Assembly (NCBI GenBank): GCA_002371135.1
Contig: DFGB01000004.1
Span: 1 to 12,961, forward strand
Length of the DNA stretch: 12,961 nucleotides
Source of the DNA: Verrucomicrobia bacterium UBA3761
GTDB lineage: Bacteria; Verrucomicrobiota; Kiritimatiellia; RFP12; UBA1067
Direction of reading: 5' to 3'
Numbering within the stretch: position 1 is the first letter of the stretch; the number at the start of each line of letters is the position of its first letter. Below the pieces are notes generated by a model. That model was given only the letters and a program-made list of their open reading frames with translations, ran no database searches and had not been told where the DNA came from. The translations under genes and the position numbers were made by a program. This document shows, one piece after another, positions 12,952 to 12,961 of this stretch.

Positions 12952-12961
12952 GCCAGACTTT

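Overview
The window is about 13 kb of GC-rich Gram-negative DNA with every recognisable gene on the + strand. kdsB (CMP-Kdo synthesis) implies lipopolysaccharide. A lipobox protein, a fused peptidoglycan-salvage enzyme, a DUF2851 gene, a long CACAGAG-type inverted repeat and AT-rich spacers full of 7-11 bp tandem repeats together suggest an uncultured bacterium of the Verrucomicrobiota/Kiritimatiellota/Lentisphaerota (PVC) group. That placement is an inference from gene content and repeat style, not a search result.

Layout. Positions 1-196 form a leader region: an extended -10 element, a 17-codon ORF with seven Phe codons, mutually exclusive hairpins and an intrinsic terminator, directly before pheA (chorismate mutase/prephenate dehydratase, 197-1360). 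This reads as a Phe-specific translational attenuator. After a terminator come four 11-bp direct repeats, an extended -10 promoter and comM/yifB (1560-3110). A ~100-bp imperfect inverted repeat follows, then a DUF2851 gene (3282-4478) running into a ComEC-family DNA-uptake channel gene (about 4505-5986). ComM and ComEC both belong to natural transformation, so this stretch may be a small competence locus. A near-perfect palindrome separates comEC from a strong sigma70-like promoter that should yield a leaderless mRNA for a two-helix membrane protein of unknown function (6123-6932).

Positions 7001-11931 are a tightly overlapping cell-envelope operon: a MurU-AmgK fusion (MurNAc to UDP-MurNAc salvage) with a natural His/Cys-rich tail, an unrecognised 706-aa protein, kdsB and a small lipoprotein. 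nadA (quinolinate synthase, 12019-12924) follows.

Several start codons lack a Shine-Dalgarno sequence and are instead abutted by pyrimidine-rich 7-bp tandem repeats (CTCTTCC before the MurU-AmgK gene, CTACTTC before nadA). Related short repeats lie before the DUF2851 gene, before comM and after nadA. The two most notable signals are the phe attenuator and this spacer-repeat system.
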